Part shown: piece by piece, positions 6,168-7,062 of the stretch | Layout: the number at the start of each line of letters is the position of its first letter | How positions within the stretch are numbered: position 1 is the stretch's first letter | Origin: an uncultured Acetobacter sp. | GTDB taxonomy: Bacteria; Pseudomonadota; Alphaproteobacteria; Acetobacterales; Acetobacteraceae | Direction: 5' to 3' | DNA length: 7,062 bases | Assembly (NCBI GenBank): GCA_937900755.1 | Contig: CALCDN010000003.1 | Span: forward strand, 1 to 7,062 | Position numbers and translations under genes: made by a program | The notes under the pieces: model-generated | Told to the model about the DNA's origin: nothing | What the model saw: the letters and a program-made list of their open reading frames with translations, nothing else | Databases searched by the model: none

Positions 6168-6195
6168 TTTACAGGGCTTACGATTTTTCTGTCAA
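6168..6195 (-). promoter_or_regulatory. Probable sigma-70-type promoter of tRNA-Ala
   Basis: On the - strand a perfect TTGACA (complement of 6190-6195) is followed after 16 nt by TGTAAA (complement of 6168-6173, 4 of 6 matches to TATAAT). Transcription would start around 6155-6162, a short leader ahead of the mature tRNA 5' end at 6146. Position and the consensus -35 support it; the -10 is only fair. Confidence 0.55.
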
Positions 6196-6228
6196 GCTGT
6201 ATTGTAAGGCGTATAACCATAAGGTGGC

Positions 6229-6570
6229 ATGCCTTCAGGGCTGATCGTAGGGAGCTGGTTTTATATCGTGTTTGTGTTTTCGCTTTTCATAGTGCTGACG
6301 CGGATACTGGAGATTTACTGCTGGATTCTCCTTATATCCTGTATTTTTGTTAACCTGTATGCGTTTGGCATACTCGATAGTCGCAACCAGCTGGTCTGGA
6401 AGATTGGCATGTTTTTGGAGCGGTTGACCGAGCCGGTTCTGGCTCCGGTCAGGCGGGTGCTGCCAACGCCGGGCGGGGTGGACTTCAGCCCCATGGTTGT
6501 GCTGCTGGGAATTCAGTACGTCCTTCAGCCCTTGCTGGCCGATGTCTTCCGCGCCCTGATCCTGCACTAG
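6229..6570 (+). CDS. yggT: YggT family integral membrane protein
   Basis: A 113-residue inner-membrane protein of the YggT family. The family has two hydrophobic segments with a conserved loop and has been linked to osmotic tolerance and cell-envelope or division functions; its precise role is unsettled. The first hydrophobic region runs from about residue 10 to 48 (ending NLYAFGIL). It is followed by the hallmark loop: DSRNQLVWKIGMFLERLTEP, then VLAPVRRVLP, then GGVDFSP. A second segment follows (MVVLLGIQYVLQPLLADVF). The ATG at 6229 has AAGG only 4 nt upstream. An in-frame GTG at 6268 has AGGGAG (6249-6254) 13 nt upstream and would give 100 residues, closer to the family's usual 95-100, so the start is uncertain. 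The 5' third is noticeably AT-rich with several ATA codons. A strong terminator follows the stop codon. The family call is firm. Confidence 0.88.
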   Translation: MPSGLIVGSWFYIVFVFSLFIVLTRILEIYCWILLISCIFVNLYAFGILDSRNQLVWKIGMFLERLTEPVLAPVRRVLPTPGGVDFSPMVVLLGIQYVLQPLLADVFRALILH

Positions 6571-6598
6571 CAGCCCCCGCACCAGGCGGACAGCGCGC

Positions 6599-6636
6599 AA
6601 AAAAACCGCCAGACCTTACGGGCTGGCGGTTTTTTT
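6599..6636. terminator. Strong bidirectional Rho-independent terminator
   Basis: A7-CCGCCAG (6599-6612) and CTGGCGG-T7 (6623-6636) are exact reverse complements, giving a 14-bp stem. Beyond an A.G mismatch, CC (6614-6615) pairs with GG (6620-6621) around a TTAC loop. The GC-rich core flanked by A-run and T-run works in both directions, fitting its place between the convergent yggT (+) and the small membrane-protein gene (-). Confidence 0.95.
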
Positions 6637-6656
6637 AACGGATAACCCGTAAAGGC

Positions 6657-6833
6657 TCAGTGATGAGCGTCGGGGGTGCCGTCTTTTTCAATGTGGGTCA
6701 GCGTGTAGCTGCTCATAATGACAACCGGAACCAGGAATGCCACAACCGCAATGCCCAGAACTGCGGTGTTGCCACCCAGCAGGTAAGCGATCAGGTCAAG
6801 ACCCAGAAGTGTTACGCACAGATAAATGCCCAT
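6657..6833 (-). CDS. Small two-helix membrane protein, 58 residues, unrecognised
   Basis: The product is a short hydrophobic protein beginning MGIYLCVTLLGLD. It has two likely transmembrane helices (about residues 3-19 and 24-42, the second containing AVVAFLVPVVIM) and a polar C-terminal tail (THIEKDGTPDAHH). I chose the ATG at 6831-6833, where AAAAGGG on the - strand lies 8 nt upstream. The frame continues upstream to a GTG at 6923, adding 30 residues of uncharacteristic Ser- and Cys-containing sequence (NESGRFCTVGIPRQNSSSSC) with no well-spaced ribosome site. The gene converges with yggT across a bidirectional terminator. No family is recognised and no function can be given. Gene reality is supported by the clean hydrophobic pattern and terminator context. 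Confidence 0.6.
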   Translation of the reverse strand: MGIYLCVTLLGLDLIAYLLGGNTAVLGIAVVAFLVPVVIMSSYTLTHIEKDGTPDAHH

Positions 6834-7011
6834 TCCAAAAACCCTTTTGTAGCCTGTAAGGCAGGAGCTGCTGGAGTTCTGGCGCGGAATGCCTACTGTG
6901 CAGAACCTGCCGGATTCATTCACAAATCTGACAGCGTCACACTACTCCTTTGGTTTTGGCGGTCAACAGCTATCTGCTGCATGGCATTGTGGCATTTTTG
7001 GGCGGAGCCTG

Positions 7012-7034
7012 GCCCGCCACGGGTCATGGCGGGC
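7012..7034. other. GC-rich hairpin near right edge
   Basis: GCCCGCCA (7012-7019) and TGGCGGGC (7027-7034) form a perfect 8-bp stem with a 7-nt loop. There is no T-run after it on either strand, so it is not a standard terminator. The last ~230 bases (6834-7062) otherwise hold no gene I can support. The complete genes nearby end before here, so the hairpin may belong to a gene or untranslated region beyond the window. Confidence 0.5.
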
Positions 7035-7062
7035 TCCAATGCGCGTTGCGGCGCGTGTGCCT

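Noticed and set aside
6924..7062. C-terminal end of a - strand gene entering from the right edge
   Set aside because: Two frames stay open for about 30-45 codons, but neither shows recognisable protein character and the stretch is too short to judge.

Overview
The window looks like chromosomal DNA from a GC-rich alphaproteobacterium, most probably an acetic acid bacterium (Acetobacteraceae). This is inferred from gene content: a periplasmic molybdenum hydroxylase made of [2Fe-2S], Mo and tri-haem cytochrome c subunits, a MauD-type protein and an alphaproteobacterial-style YggT. It is not proven by any marker gene.

Layout, left to right. (1) Positions 2-211 hold the 3' end of a MauD/thioredoxin-fold gene on the + strand. 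(2) An aldo/keto reductase follows on the + strand (GTG start at 345, end 1181), with a perfect 5 x 11-nt tandem repeat beginning one base after its stop codon. (3) A tightly coupled three-gene operon lies on the - strand. It is transcribed from about 5365 down to 1369 in the order [2Fe-2S] subunit, molybdopterin subunit, tri-haem cytochrome c. Stop and start codons overlap at both junctions (ATGA, then TGATG). (4) An AT-rich intergenic stretch at about 5395-5490 separates this operon from a divergent + strand gene for an unrecognised 129-residue protein. That gene has a 10-codon ORF overlapping its stop. (5) A - strand tRNA-Ala (anticodon CGC, encoded CCA) with a fair upstream promoter comes next. 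(6) A + strand YggT-family membrane protein converges on a small - strand two-helix membrane protein, and a strong bidirectional terminator at 6599-6636 lies between them. (7) The last ~230 bases hold no gene I can support, only a GC-rich hairpin.

How the genes fit together. The operon should make a periplasmic dehydrogenase of the isoquinoline 1-oxidoreductase / nicotinate dehydrogenase / membrane-bound aldehyde dehydrogenase superfamily. Electrons would pass from the Mo centre through two [2Fe-2S] clusters to three c-type haems and on to the membrane quinone pool. A twin-arginine signal on the Mo subunit probably also exports the signal-less FeS subunit. The adjacent MauD-like gene (amine dehydrogenase maturation, aldehyde-producing) and the aldo/keto reductase (aldehyde-consuming) make an aldehyde-related locus a reasonable but untested guess. 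I see no clear new defence or mobile system. The most unusual items are the 11-nt repeat array, a 12-bp in-frame repeat inside the Mo subunit gene, and the orphan 129-residue gene with its coupled mini-ORF.
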